Below are positions 21,101 through 28,708 of a stretch of DNA of 29,278 bases, piece by piece. The DNA is from Saccoglossus kowalevskii (Eukaryota; Hemichordata; Enteropneusta; Harrimaniidae). Position 1 is the first letter of the stretch. Each line of letters begins with the position of its first letter. The notes below the pieces were generated by a model. That model was not told the DNA's origin, did not search any database, and saw only the letters and a list, made by a program, of their open reading frames with translations. A program made the position numbers and the translations under genes. The DNA lies in the NCBI RefSeq assembly GCF_000003605.2, contig NW_003124896.1, positions 505,500-534,777 on the forward strand. The letters are read 5' to 3'.

Positions 21101-24100
21101 ATGAATTTTAATATATTCCAAACATACCTGTTGCCATGCCAACCAGCATCTCGACACCTTCTTAACATAGTCATGTTTGACGGCACACTTCTCATGATCG
21201 TAGCTATTATATTGATACAATAATATAAGTATTACTGACATGGAAGTAATGCTAGAAGGGTTTCAACTTTAGTTGGATTGCACTGTCGTTAGTCATTCAG
21301 AATATAGAAAGATTTGTGAATGACAGACAAGTACACAGCCAAACAACAGTTATGCTATGAAACTGTCTTCCTGTACCAATCTAAGTAAGAGCAGTGATTT
21401 AACACTAGTATAAGGACATAGACTTTCTTTGTAAATATAAAGCTCTTTCAGGATACTGTAAAATACTTTATTTTCGCTTGGAATTAATTTTCACTATTTT
21501 CGCTGAAGGAATGATTCAGTGAAAATAAAATCCAGCGAATATAACTTTTTCCCTATATTTTACATTCAACTTGTCAAAAATCAGTGAAAATAAATTCCAT
21601 ACAAAACAACCAAAATGTCTTTTCAGTGATAATTAATTCTAGCTAAAATAAAGTATTTTACAGTATATGTTATTGGCAGCATGTTACAGAAAAGTTGACA
21701 ATAACTCGCAGGGTTTTATTTTATGTTGATTTTGTCAAGTGATGTACAAGCTGATTCCAAACCTTATGATTTATGAAATCATGAGAAGCATAGAAGTTAT
21801 CGCTATAGTAACAATACTACCTGAATAATATGTACAAATAGAGAAATTTGAATTTGGTAAAGATCATAAGAATAAATAAGACACCCCATTAGAGCAGCTT
21901 AAGAAGTAAATGATGATGTAAAGTTGGTGTGTCAGGTTAGAACACAACTTTAATTTGAGATGCATATCTAAGTAATTGAGCAATGTAATATTATTCAGGA
22001 TGAGGATTCTACCTTTTCTTGAGTTCTTTATTATACAGAATCCAGTCTTTTAATGATTTCATACAAAGATGTTTTTGATAATGATGTTGTGCAATTTCCT
22101 GAAACATCAAAATATCATTATTATTATTATTATATTACTTGTGAGATGTTTCAAATAAAAACAGTCTGACATGGAGACATTAGATCTCCAGTTTCCTCTC
22201 CAATCTCACGTAATGTTACTGGAGGTTTAGTAAGAGTAATTTATTAATAAAGATGAGTTGGATTTACAATTTGGTCTTGAGACGATTTGAAATTCTGTCT
22301 TGTGACAAGTTACAATTCGGCCTTGCAACGATTCAAGATTATCTCTAAAACAGAGTAGTTTATAATTGTAAAACACACAAAAACTGACAAAAAATTCAAA
22401 ATTTTAAGTAAAACAACTTGTCTCACTCACTATGGGTAAAATGTTTCATAAGAGCGATTTTCAAATTCAAATGGAATACAATCATAGCAGTTTATTTTCT
22501 CAATATTGATTAGGTCTTTGTCTAACATTCAATGTGAACAGGTCACATGAGGAGTGGTATAACTGCTATATGACGAATCCAGATTCGATCTAAACACTGG
22601 GGGCGTATCGAAGTAATACAATTATTATACATGTAGTTTTCATAATACTGATGAGCAAAACACACCTCTTGTTTCATTTCATGAAGCTTTTCATTTGTTC
22701 TTTCTTTCCACTTCATAAACTTTCTCTTCAGTAATTCACTGTCATAGTGCAAGATAGCCTGGAAAGAAGTTAGATAAATTTGTTGAAACTATAATTGATG
22801 TTATCTTCACAGCGAGCGCAAGATATTTACATACACCTAACTCCCGCACCCGGTAGGTAATTACCAAGGGACTTTGCAACATCGCCAGACACTTCCCTAG
22901 ACACTCCAATGACCATTGTGGACGCAATGAAGTTAGATACCCACTCACTTGACAGTTAATCAAAACACCGGACGCAGAATGCCTTTGATCATGTGATGTT
23001 TGGCCACGAGGAACGAGAGGTAGTTGGACTATTCCATTGCTTTGTACAAACAAAAATCATTGCTGTGTAACACTTGAGAGAAATATAATACGAACATAAA
23101 ACTGGGAATGAATATTAACAAGAAATGATAAATATAAATTCTTTTGATTTGTAGTTTGTTGAGATGTTGTCAATGGATTTATAGTAATAATATTAGCGTT
23201 GTGAGTGTCCCTTTCAATTTCTCGCATAATGGCTGGTCCCATTGCCAGTTTACCAGAACACTCATCGCCCAGTCAATCTTTCCCTGGAATCTTCTACTTT
23301 GTTTCACCTACACACCGTCACCATATACCAGTTTCAAATATCCTTCAGATCGCAGACAAAATTCGAAAAACTTAACAATTTCTTATGTAACATTCAGTCA
23401 ACGACCGCCGCTCACTGACTCCTTTCAAAACTTATCCAACCACCGTCCCTCAACACCGGTGTTGAGGAACGGTGATCCAACCGATGCGACAGAAATGCGG
23501 TACAATCCTTTGAACCGTTGCAGTCGCTAGTCCAACTTCCTTCGCCGTCGTTCATTCGCGAGAGGCGAATAATCTCCATCTCAGTGTCTTTGTCTAAACG
23601 TTTTGACATAATCAAAATCAGAAACTGTATTCAAAACTAAACTTTATTCAAAACGAGGAAAATTTAGGTAATTTCATTATATGTTAGGGGCGTTTTTAAA
23701 TATTTGTATCAACTAGGTTTATTATTTTCGTGAAACGTTCAAAATAGAATGTATTAAATGAACGAGCATATGTATGTATGAAATAATAAAGTGTCCGATA
23801 TCAACAATGAGTAGAACATGATTGTTTGATGAATGTTTGTTGACCATCTGAAGCCCTGGTCCGTTGTTATGATAAATTGTCATGTAGGCGTGTATGTAAA
23901 TTTATTGCGTCTACAACGGTCGTTGGAGCGTTTAGCAAAGTGTCTGGAGATGTTGCAAAGTCCCTCGGTAATTACCTGCCGGGTGCGAGAGTTAGGTGTA
24001 TGCAAATATCTTGCGCTCGCTGTAACAGTGTTGGCATTAGTAGTTTGCTCTATTGGTACATCTGTGGTTATGTATTTAAATGGCAGAGGTACGTCTCTGG

Positions 24101-27100
24101 TCAAAATATTTGACAAGCCAGCACACAATAAATGTAGTTAATTGCATTTATGATATAGACACATGATTTTTGAAGAGTTAAATGTAAAATACAGAGAAAA
24201 AGGTATATTAGCTGGATTTTATTTTCACTGAACTTCCCTTCAGCGAAAATTATTCCCAGCAAATTGGACAGTAACGTATTATGGTATCACCAGCTATGAA
24301 ATTATTCTACTGAACAATACACTAATGAGGTATTTCAGCTGAAACACATATCAGTATTATATTAGTTGCCAAAATTATTTCAAAAATGGTTACATGAATT
24401 GTAGGTAATTTTATGTGAACTCGCTGTATTACTGCTGTATCATTCTGTAATCCTAACTAGTGTGGTACCGGATTCTGTCGTAAATTCGCCCAGGGCCGTT
24501 AAACGGCAGTTTGGGTTTAAAATAAAATAAAATTGGACCAAGAAACTGCCCATGGCGATTGGTGTTATTTTAATCTTTTCTGAGACCTAAAATCTTCGCG
24601 TAGTCATTGACGCATATTCAAGAGTATTGATGTTTATTGCGACTAGCGTGAATGGGTTAGCTTCGTTTCTACAATGAGCTGTTATCGCTGTAAATAATGT
24701 TAAATTATTCTTCAAATGCTCAGTTTATTTTTTGAAAACAACTAATTTTTTTATTTAAAAACAAATTATGCCGCTTTCCCATCAAAATTCAAGCCAAAAG
24801 ATCAGACAACAACATCGGCAAATCTCTTCCGTACTGAGATCAATAACATTAACATATTTAAATGTGCTATGGTACCGGTAATTTGAACACGTTGGCATTA
24901 TCCATCGATTTTATTGGTTAATTATCGATTTGACCTGTCAGGTCAAAGAACACAGTCTCAGGTCAAACATGGTGGATAGTCATTTCTACAGCATCAAGTG
25001 CTGAGAATGCGATCAGAATCATTCGCTTACAACGAAATAATTTGAAATTTATTTGCATTTTATAACAATTCAACGAATTTATTTTTTGCATGTTATTATA
25101 ATCATTACTAGGTAATAATCAACAATTGTAAAACGCAGCATGACCGGATTGCGCTACCACGATCATTTGCTACTAAGCAATGCAGTTGTGTTCGTTGTTA
25201 TTTGAAACTTCTTTTAGAATATACTTTCGTTAGTAATAAAATGAAACAAAATAATTGTATTTGGTGCACAAGATTTGTTAATGTGATTTTTTGGGAGAAA
25301 GATGCACGGTCTACTTTTTAATCCAGCAAGAACAAAATTTAATAAATTCAACTTGAATAGCGTCTTTCGTTTTGGGTGGTCCAAATGCCACGTTCACAAT
25401 CGGCGTAGGTGGATTTTTCAATGAAAATATAGCCCCCTACAAATATTTTATGACAATTTTTTGAAAATTTTAACCCCAAATAAGGGCCCACCATCCGTGA
25501 AACTGCCCAGGGCGATTTTTCGGATGGGCAAATTTACGGCAGAATGTGGTAGTTACCCAACCAACCATAGAAATACTCACCATTCTTTCTATCATTCTGT
25601 AATCCTGACTAGTGTGGTAGTTACCCAACCAACCATAGAAATACTTTGCATGAAGAATGGACCTATAAGACAAAGCAAAGAAAAGGTAGCTTAGGTGCAC
25701 TCTTACAAGGATACAGTAGATCATATTATAAGGTTATATCAAGAATACTGAAAAGTATCTACAAAGGATATAGAACAAGTGTATACTATGTGGCATTTTC
25801 ATGGTATCTTTATTATTACCGTATTTGCTCACCAACTGTTACACATCGCTAATGGAGACAAACATAAACTAAAAATTGAATTTACTGTACACTGTATCAT
25901 AAAAATATGATTTATTTTAACTTTAGACATACGTCTTATGTAAGTACATGTGTTACTACCAGTAATAGAGCAAATAAATATCAAAATCCAGAAAAAAACA
26001 TTTCATGAGATTCATGCCTCTGCGATCGTTTTCGTTCAGTGACGGTAATCTATTTCAATCATGTACTACATTGTTACGACATCTGTTGTAAACTCAGAAA
26101 AAGTGACACACATTTTTCAAACAAGACATCTGTAATGTGAAATTTTCAAAGATGGCTTAATTCTATTATTTTCACTCTGGATTATGGTTGATACCGTAAA
26201 ATCTGTATTAGAAGTCACATTCGTAATAAAAGTCGCACCCATTTTTATTGAACAATTGTATACCAAAAATTCATCATTTCTCATATGTGTAGATGCTCTA
26301 ATAGAAGCCGCATGTCCTGTTGCATTGTACCATTTCTAAAACAGATTTTACAGTAGTTTGAATGTTTAGATGGGTTGTACTTGTAAGATTGATACCTTCT
26401 ATACTTGATGGCTTTCTCATCTTGTTCGTGTTCTTCTTTCATTAGCTGAACATACACTCTCCAGTTGAAGATACACCTTGGTAAGGTTTTACCAATGTAA
26501 TGAGAATCGGCAATGCTGTACTGTGTCTGAAAATAAATTGCATATTCATGTATCACATGTAATAATAAGAATAATAATCTTTATTGCATAATCGTATTCT
26601 TATTTGGATATTGACTCAGAAAAAGAAAATTACAATAAAGATGAAAAACTGAGGAAGTAACAAAATGTATATGTACAATGAAAAACACAAAACATGCATA
26701 TATCTCAGTTTAAATGGTGATGGATTACACTGATTGTGAGCTGAGCATAGAGAATGGTTCACCATATTATTTGTATGTATTGATAGAATGTTTACAATAA
26801 AACCAATTCCATACCTGTCTATGTCTTCTCCATCGCACATATTGCCACCATTGTTGTATGCAACCTTGCAGAATTTTGGACCTGAAGATGAATTGTGCAT
26901 ATTGATTAAGAGATACTCATGATTGCAAATTTGAGTACTGTAAAATACTTCATTTTCGCTGCAGGAATGATTCAGTCAGAAATCAGAGAAAATAAATTCC
27001 ATATGAAACACCCAAAAATTATTTTCAGCGAAAATTAATTCCAGCTAAAATAAAGTATTTCACAGTATATATTAAAGTGAGGTCAAAAACCATTTACTTA

Positions 27101-28708
27101 TAATGTATCAAATTATATCATTCAATTGCAATACGTAAACAAATGGTCACCAATATCTCGTTGAGAGTGAAAGAGCCACAATACTTGTTTACGCCCTTGA
27201 AATAGTGTTTGATTCTAATCATTCTGTCTACTGATCCAATTACCATGGTTACATAGATCAGGAGAACAGTGGGCGTGATGACGACATAACACTATTTAAG
27301 GAGAAAAATCAGTCACATGACTCCCTCACTCTAAACAAGATCTCTGCATTGGATTGCGTTCAAGATCTCTGCACTGTGTAATCAATGTATTTTATGCCCA
27401 TGTTGAACAAGACATGTTGCGATGACTGTGACACTTATCATAAACTCATATGTTTGTCACCTGTAGTAATTCCTGGCTTTCCGAGACTGTGGTACTAATC
27501 TTAATTCCTCGTTATGTTCACATCTGCTCAGCCAAACATTCCACGCTCTTCTTTGTTGCTAAAAAAAATCATGCATTGAAAAAAATAATTTAAAAAAAAT
27601 GAACACGCTTGGAATGACCTGAAAAAATACCATATTAAGGGCAGTTGCATGCTGAAAGTGGGTTAAGTTAAACTATTGTAAAACATGTTGAAAAAGTGAC
27701 ATGCAATTTTAGCAAATTGCATAAAATGATGTAATAGTGAAATGTTGATTTAGCGAATCTCTCTTGTAATTGTTGATTTCCTGTTTTCACAATACTTGTC
27801 TGTCGCATGCCAAAACAAATGCACAGTTTATCACCTTCATAAAAAAAAAGAAAAACTGTAATTACGAAGCACCCCAGATTTTTATATTCCGGATTACTGT
27901 ATACAAATCCCCAAGCCTTGGCCATTTTGAATTTATAATAAAGTCATTAGCGACATCTTGAATTGGCGAATCAGACATGCTTGCGAAAAAGACATTTTTC
28001 CTATTAGTAATTCTTGCGCTAATATGAAAACACTAAACACAAGTTTGGTACATTTCTAATGCAAGAATAATTTCACTTACATGCACAACTTTGATGATGA
28101 GGTAAAATAATGACTAGAAAGGTAGACTAAAGTTTTCCAAATAGTAAAGGTGTCAGTAATATATTTCTACACATCTCTTTGCATGATAACATAAAGGTAT
28201 TGCTTAGATACCACGATTGAATGATTTGACGCCATTCAGTTGGATATTTTTTTCACAGTGTCAATCAGGCTCTTGCATTTTAAGAAGTTTGGGTCTTGAA
28301 ATTGTGTGTCCTCAGAAAACCCATGTTCAAAACCTGGATTTTTATAAATTGCTAAATTCTATTGTTAACACTGGCAGATGTAAAATAATGGATCAGATAT
28401 TCTTAGTTATTAATGCTCAATAAATGGTAAGGTACATACCAGTTTGTGATTCAACTGCAGTGAAATAGCTTTCCTCATTGCTTTCAACTTTCTCTGAATC
28501 TTGAAAAGCTGGATTGCTGTGAAACACATTTTCTGAAAATACAGAAATATGCAGAATTAAATACACTTCAAAGCCAAATATCAGACCAAATATCAGAGCG
28601 GTAATGCAACACAATTTCTCAGCTAAATGTTTCTTACCAATAAACGTTTTCTGCAATGATTGTCAGCCATTTCATGTTTTTCTCTTTTTTCTTTGCATAA
28701 TTCAACAT
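12039..28708 (-). CDS. SFI1: SFI1, centrin-binding centriole protein, 20 exons seen, 5' end off the right edge
   Basis: Twenty exons, about 927 codons, joined in frame except across intron 5, where one exon is missing. The body is a string of Sfi1 repeats of the pattern A-x7-LL-x3-(F/L)-x2-W-(K/R). Clear examples are AILHYDSELLKRKFMKWK, ANNHNNQKLLMRVLTAWK, ADRHWDNKLCQKSFTAWM, ATNHWQISHKAKVFSAWR and ARNYYRSKILQGCIQQW. Each such helix binds one centrin. Sfi1 forms filaments at the yeast half-bridge and sits at vertebrate centrioles. After exon 16 the protein turns Pro/Ser/Thr-rich and disordered, then ends in a coiled coil closing at NSLVAQLQ. Many introns fall inside repeats rather than between them. 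CCDC191 and other Sfi1-repeat proteins are the alternative, but the long repeat run followed by a disordered tail and C-terminal coiled coil favours SFI1. Introns 27559-28439, 17001-17499, 17597-17955, 18059-18589 and 15706-16069 show nothing notable. Confidence 0.88.
12145..12163. repeat. (AAT)n microsatellite at a splice acceptor
   Basis: Six trinucleotide units on the plus strand. On the transcript strand they form the ATT tract directly in front of the E20 acceptor CAG. Confidence 0.85.
12748..12865 (-). CDS. SFI1: SFI1 exon E19 (coiled coil)
   Basis: 118 nt, phase 2 to 0. It encodes DLQKQKKQLSDWLEDQLSGV and a VKEEVNM end. Acceptor TTGTTCAG, donor GTAGGG. Confidence 0.83.
12988..14025. 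repeat. 31-bp tandem array, ~32 copies
   Basis: The unit contains CAGTGAAACCTGTTTAAGC followed by a variable YGAACACCAG or CAAACACCAG part, with a 31-bp period. It fills most of the 1.2-kb SFI1 intron between E18 and E19. Copies vary at a few fixed positions (CCAGAACAG, CCAGTACAG, CGAGTACAG, CCAGAACCG). The last copies near 13985-14025 are degenerate (AAAACCTCTCTAAGGC). Confidence 0.95.
14058..14705 (-). CDS. SFI1: SFI1 exon E18 (large, disordered tail)
   Basis: 648 nt, phase 2 to 2. It encodes a Ser/Pro/Thr/acidic tail (KIDHRQPKFSDESHPRF near the start) and then the start of a coiled coil (ESILKEIMDIKVQLEEHK). Acceptor T8GCAG. The donor AAA|GTAAAT lies just before an in-frame TAA, so retention of the next intron would end the protein here. 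Confidence 0.85.
14859..14882. repeat. (GAATCC)n microsatellite
   Basis: About four perfect hexanucleotide units in the SFI1 intron between E17 and E18. Confidence 0.85.
15245..15349 (-). CDS. SFI1: SFI1 exon E17
   Basis: 105 nt, phase 2 to 2. It encodes SRPKPRKPDFLLESLQKEGL then GDISFD, a short conserved-looking basic motif in the linker. Donor GTGAGT. Confidence 0.84.
15473..15705 (-). CDS. SFI1: SFI1 exon E16
   Basis: 233 nt, phase 0 to 2. It carries the last Trp motif (VVYRCANHWKEWT), then moves into a basic and Pro/Gln-rich linker (RQPPPAVQQLPHAV). Donor GTATGT. Confidence 0.84.
16070..16321 (-). CDS. SFI1: SFI1 exon E15
   Basis: 84 codons, phase 0 at both ends. It contains ALWQWAYSVERRCLLAWFSY and AMDQRRQRFLRKGVSQWLK, two repeats. 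The acceptor is TTTTTGTTGATAG, so the exon starts 12 codons before the first internal methionine. Donor AAG|GTAAGT. Confidence 0.86.
16503..16577 (-). CDS. SFI1: SFI1 exon E14
   Basis: 25 codons, phase 0 at both ends: LLRKQCMWLHNT followed by ATFFIKWRQQ. Acceptor ATTCCAG, donor CAG|GTAACT. Confidence 0.8.
16839..16999 (-). CDS. SFI1: SFI1 exon E13
   Basis: 161 nt, phase 1 to 0. It contains KVKRVFYAWINTHKTS and ADRHWDNKLCQKSFTAWM, the end of one repeat and one full repeat. Donor GTATGT after a histidine codon. Confidence 0.86.
17500..17596 (-). CDS. SFI1: SFI1 exon E12
   Basis: 97 nt, phase 0 to 1, starting VFSAWRNYTMSHICNKHSKQ and ending at AREtLDK, which begins the next repeat. Acceptor CTTCTAG, donor GTAAAA. 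Confidence 0.83.
17956..18058 (-). CDS. SFI1: SFI1 exon E11
   Basis: 103 nt, phase 2 to 0, starting WALWQWYENVKV and ending ATNHWQISHKAK, the first part of a repeat completed by VFSAWR in E12. Donor GTTAGG. Confidence 0.84.
18590..18666 (-). CDS. SFI1: SFI1 exon E10
   Basis: 77 nt, phase 0 to 2. It encodes FYTKQCTNTK and then VEQKLENYNMQLS, continuing into RWALWQW in E11. Acceptor TATTTGCAG, donor GTAAGA. Confidence 0.8.
18945..20535. repeat. 22-bp tandem array, ~70 copies
   Basis: The unit core is ACAATTCTGTGAGAAGCACC with a 22-bp period. It is nearly perfect from about 19047 to 20515 and degenerate at the left end. A second unit type (CCACTAAGGCCATTCTGTG) is interspersed near 19281, 19392, 19481, 19746, 19837, 19858, 20123 and 20519. 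The array occupies ~73% of the SFI1 intron between E9 and E10. The long open frames on its minus strand are a by-product of the unit lacking stops. Confidence 0.96.
20850..20945 (-). CDS. SFI1: SFI1 exon E9
   Basis: 32 codons, phase 0 at both ends, ending ANNHNNQKLLMRVLTAWK, an exact consensus repeat. Donor GTAAGC. The next intron holds the 22-bp satellite. Confidence 0.84.
21128..21203 (-). CDS. SFI1: SFI1 exon E8
   Basis: 76 nt, phase 2 to 0. It contains CAVKHDYVKKVSRCWLAWQQ, one repeat with Trp in the Phe position. The acceptor has a poor pyrimidine tract (ATATAATAG). Confidence 0.8.
21453..21666. mobile_element. Foldback MITE, TACTGTAAA family, copy B
   Basis: The left arm has TACTGTAAAATACTTTATTT, then TCGCTTGGAATTAATTTTC. 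The right arm is the inverted match ending AAAGTATTTTACAGTA. Inside, GGAATGATTCAG is shared with copy C. It lies in an SFI1 intron (E7-E8). No coding capacity. Confidence 0.88.
22013..22098 (-). CDS. SFI1: SFI1 exon E7
   Basis: 86 nt, phase 0 to 2, starting EIAQHHYQKHLCMKSLKDWI, one complete repeat. Acceptor GTTTCAG, donor GTAGAA. Confidence 0.83.
22666..22758 (-). CDS. SFI1: SFI1 exon E6
   Basis: 31 codons, phase 0 at both ends, beginning AILHYDSELLKRKFMKWKER, a textbook Sfi1 repeat. Acceptor CTTTCCAG. In-frame joining to E5 is impossible (phase 2 to 0). Confidence 0.85.
22810..24022. mobile_element. DNA transposon relic with ~165-bp terminal inverted repeats
   Basis: The left end starts CAGCGAGCGCAAGATATTTA and the right end is its inverse, ending in CTTGCGCTCGCTG. 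The arms (about 22810-22975 and 23860-24022) match over ~165 bp at roughly 85%. The right end is followed by TA and the left preceded by CA, consistent with a decayed TA target duplication. Total length is 1.2 kb. A 20-base perfect palindrome (23448-23467) and a transposase helix-turn-helix relic lie inside. It sits in SFI1 intron 5. Confidence 0.83.
23475..23610 (-). pseudogene. Frameshifted transposase helix-turn-helix relic
   Basis: The minus strand reads MSKRLDKDTEMEIIRLSRMN. In a second frame it then reads AKEVGLATATVQRIVPHF, which together have the look of the N-terminal helix-turn-helix of Tc1/mariner or IS630-type transposases. A one-base shift separates the two parts and stops follow soon after. 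No catalytic domain is left. The family assignment is inference. Confidence 0.55.
24183..24290. mobile_element. Degenerate copy D of the TACTGTAAA foldback family
   Basis: Has TGTAAAATAC at the left, then GCTGGATTTTATTTTCACTG and an inverted CAGCGAAAATTATTCCCAGC. The right terminus (ACAGTAACGTATT) is decayed. Confidence 0.55.
24472..25545. mobile_element. ~1.07-kb element with short inverted termini inserted in a 68-bp repeat
   Basis: The left end ATTCTGTCGTAAATTCGCCC is inverted at the right end (GGGCAAATTTACGGCAGAAT). Both junctions carry TGTGGTA just outside, a likely target duplication. A subterminal motif AAACTGCCCAKGGCGATT occurs in direct orientation near both ends (24543, 25500). No open frame of note, so it is non-autonomous. 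Confidence 0.68.
25546..25645. repeat. 68-bp tandem duplication
   Basis: GTGGTAGTTACCCAACCAAC starts at 25546 and again at 25614. The end of the same unit (TATCATTCTGTAATCCTRAC) also stands at 24438, left of the 1.07-kb element, so the array was split by that insertion. Confidence 0.85.
26192..26355. mobile_element. 164-bp MITE with TACYGTAAAATCTG termini
   Basis: The left end is TACCGTAAAATCTGTATTAG and the right end, inverted, is TACTGTAAAATCTGTTTTAG. The arms are ~21 bp. It lies 41 bp from SFI1 exon E5, inside intron 5. The first nine bases resemble the TACTGTAAA family, but the interior is different. Confidence 0.8.
26396..26526 (-). CDS. SFI1: SFI1 exon E5
   Basis: 131 nt, phase 0 to 2. 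It contains CIFNWRVYVQLMKEEHEQDE and ends at KAIKYR plus two bases (AG), i.e. the first half of a repeat with nothing to complete it. Donor GTATCA. Confidence 0.82.
26815..26881 (-). CDS. SFI1: SFI1 exon E4
   Basis: 67 nt, phase 2 to 0. It encodes SKILQGCIQQWWQYVRWRRH, the second half of the repeat that starts at the end of E3. It is the model for the exon missing from intron 5. Confidence 0.85.
26936..27067. mobile_element. Foldback MITE, TACTGTAAA family, copy C (internally shortened)
   Basis: Ends TACTGTAAAATACTTCATTT and the inverse AAAGTATTTCACAGTA. It shares GGAATGATTCAG with copy B but is ~80 bp shorter. It lies in the SFI1 intron between E3 and E4. Confidence 0.85.
27461..27558 (-). 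CDS. SFI1: SFI1 exon E3
   Basis: 98 nt, phase 0 to 2. It starts QQRRAWNVWLSRCEHNEELR and ends at ARNYY plus a split arginine. Acceptor T8AG, donor GTGACA. Confidence 0.82.
28440..28532 (-). CDS. SFI1: SFI1 exon E2
   Basis: 31 codons, phase 0 at both ends, starting KMCFTAIQLFKIQRKLKAMR. It completes the repeat begun in E1. Acceptor ATTTTCAG, donor GTATGT. Confidence 0.82.
28638..28708 (-). CDS. SFI1: SFI1 exon E1 (first seen in window)
   Basis: 71 nt, phase 1 to phase 0, ending HEMADNHCRKRLL. It opens the repeat ADNHCRKRLL-KMC-F. The donor GTAAGA is good. The acceptor (a CTTAAC branch point, then GTAAG) is weak, so the left limit of the exon in the transcript is less sure. Confidence 0.65.

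Noticed and set aside
23833-24141. A 102-codon protein on the plus strand with a hydrophobic stretch
   Set aside because: It is largely the right inverted arm of a transposon. The left arm gives the similar frame at 22742-23053 on the minus strand.
25646-25852. A 68-codon plus-strand frame rich in Tyr, Lys and Arg, looking vaguely like an inverted SFI1 repeat
   Set aside because: It does not fit the A-x7-LL-x3-F-x2-W register, is on the wrong strand, and begins within the 68-bp duplication. Chance is likely.
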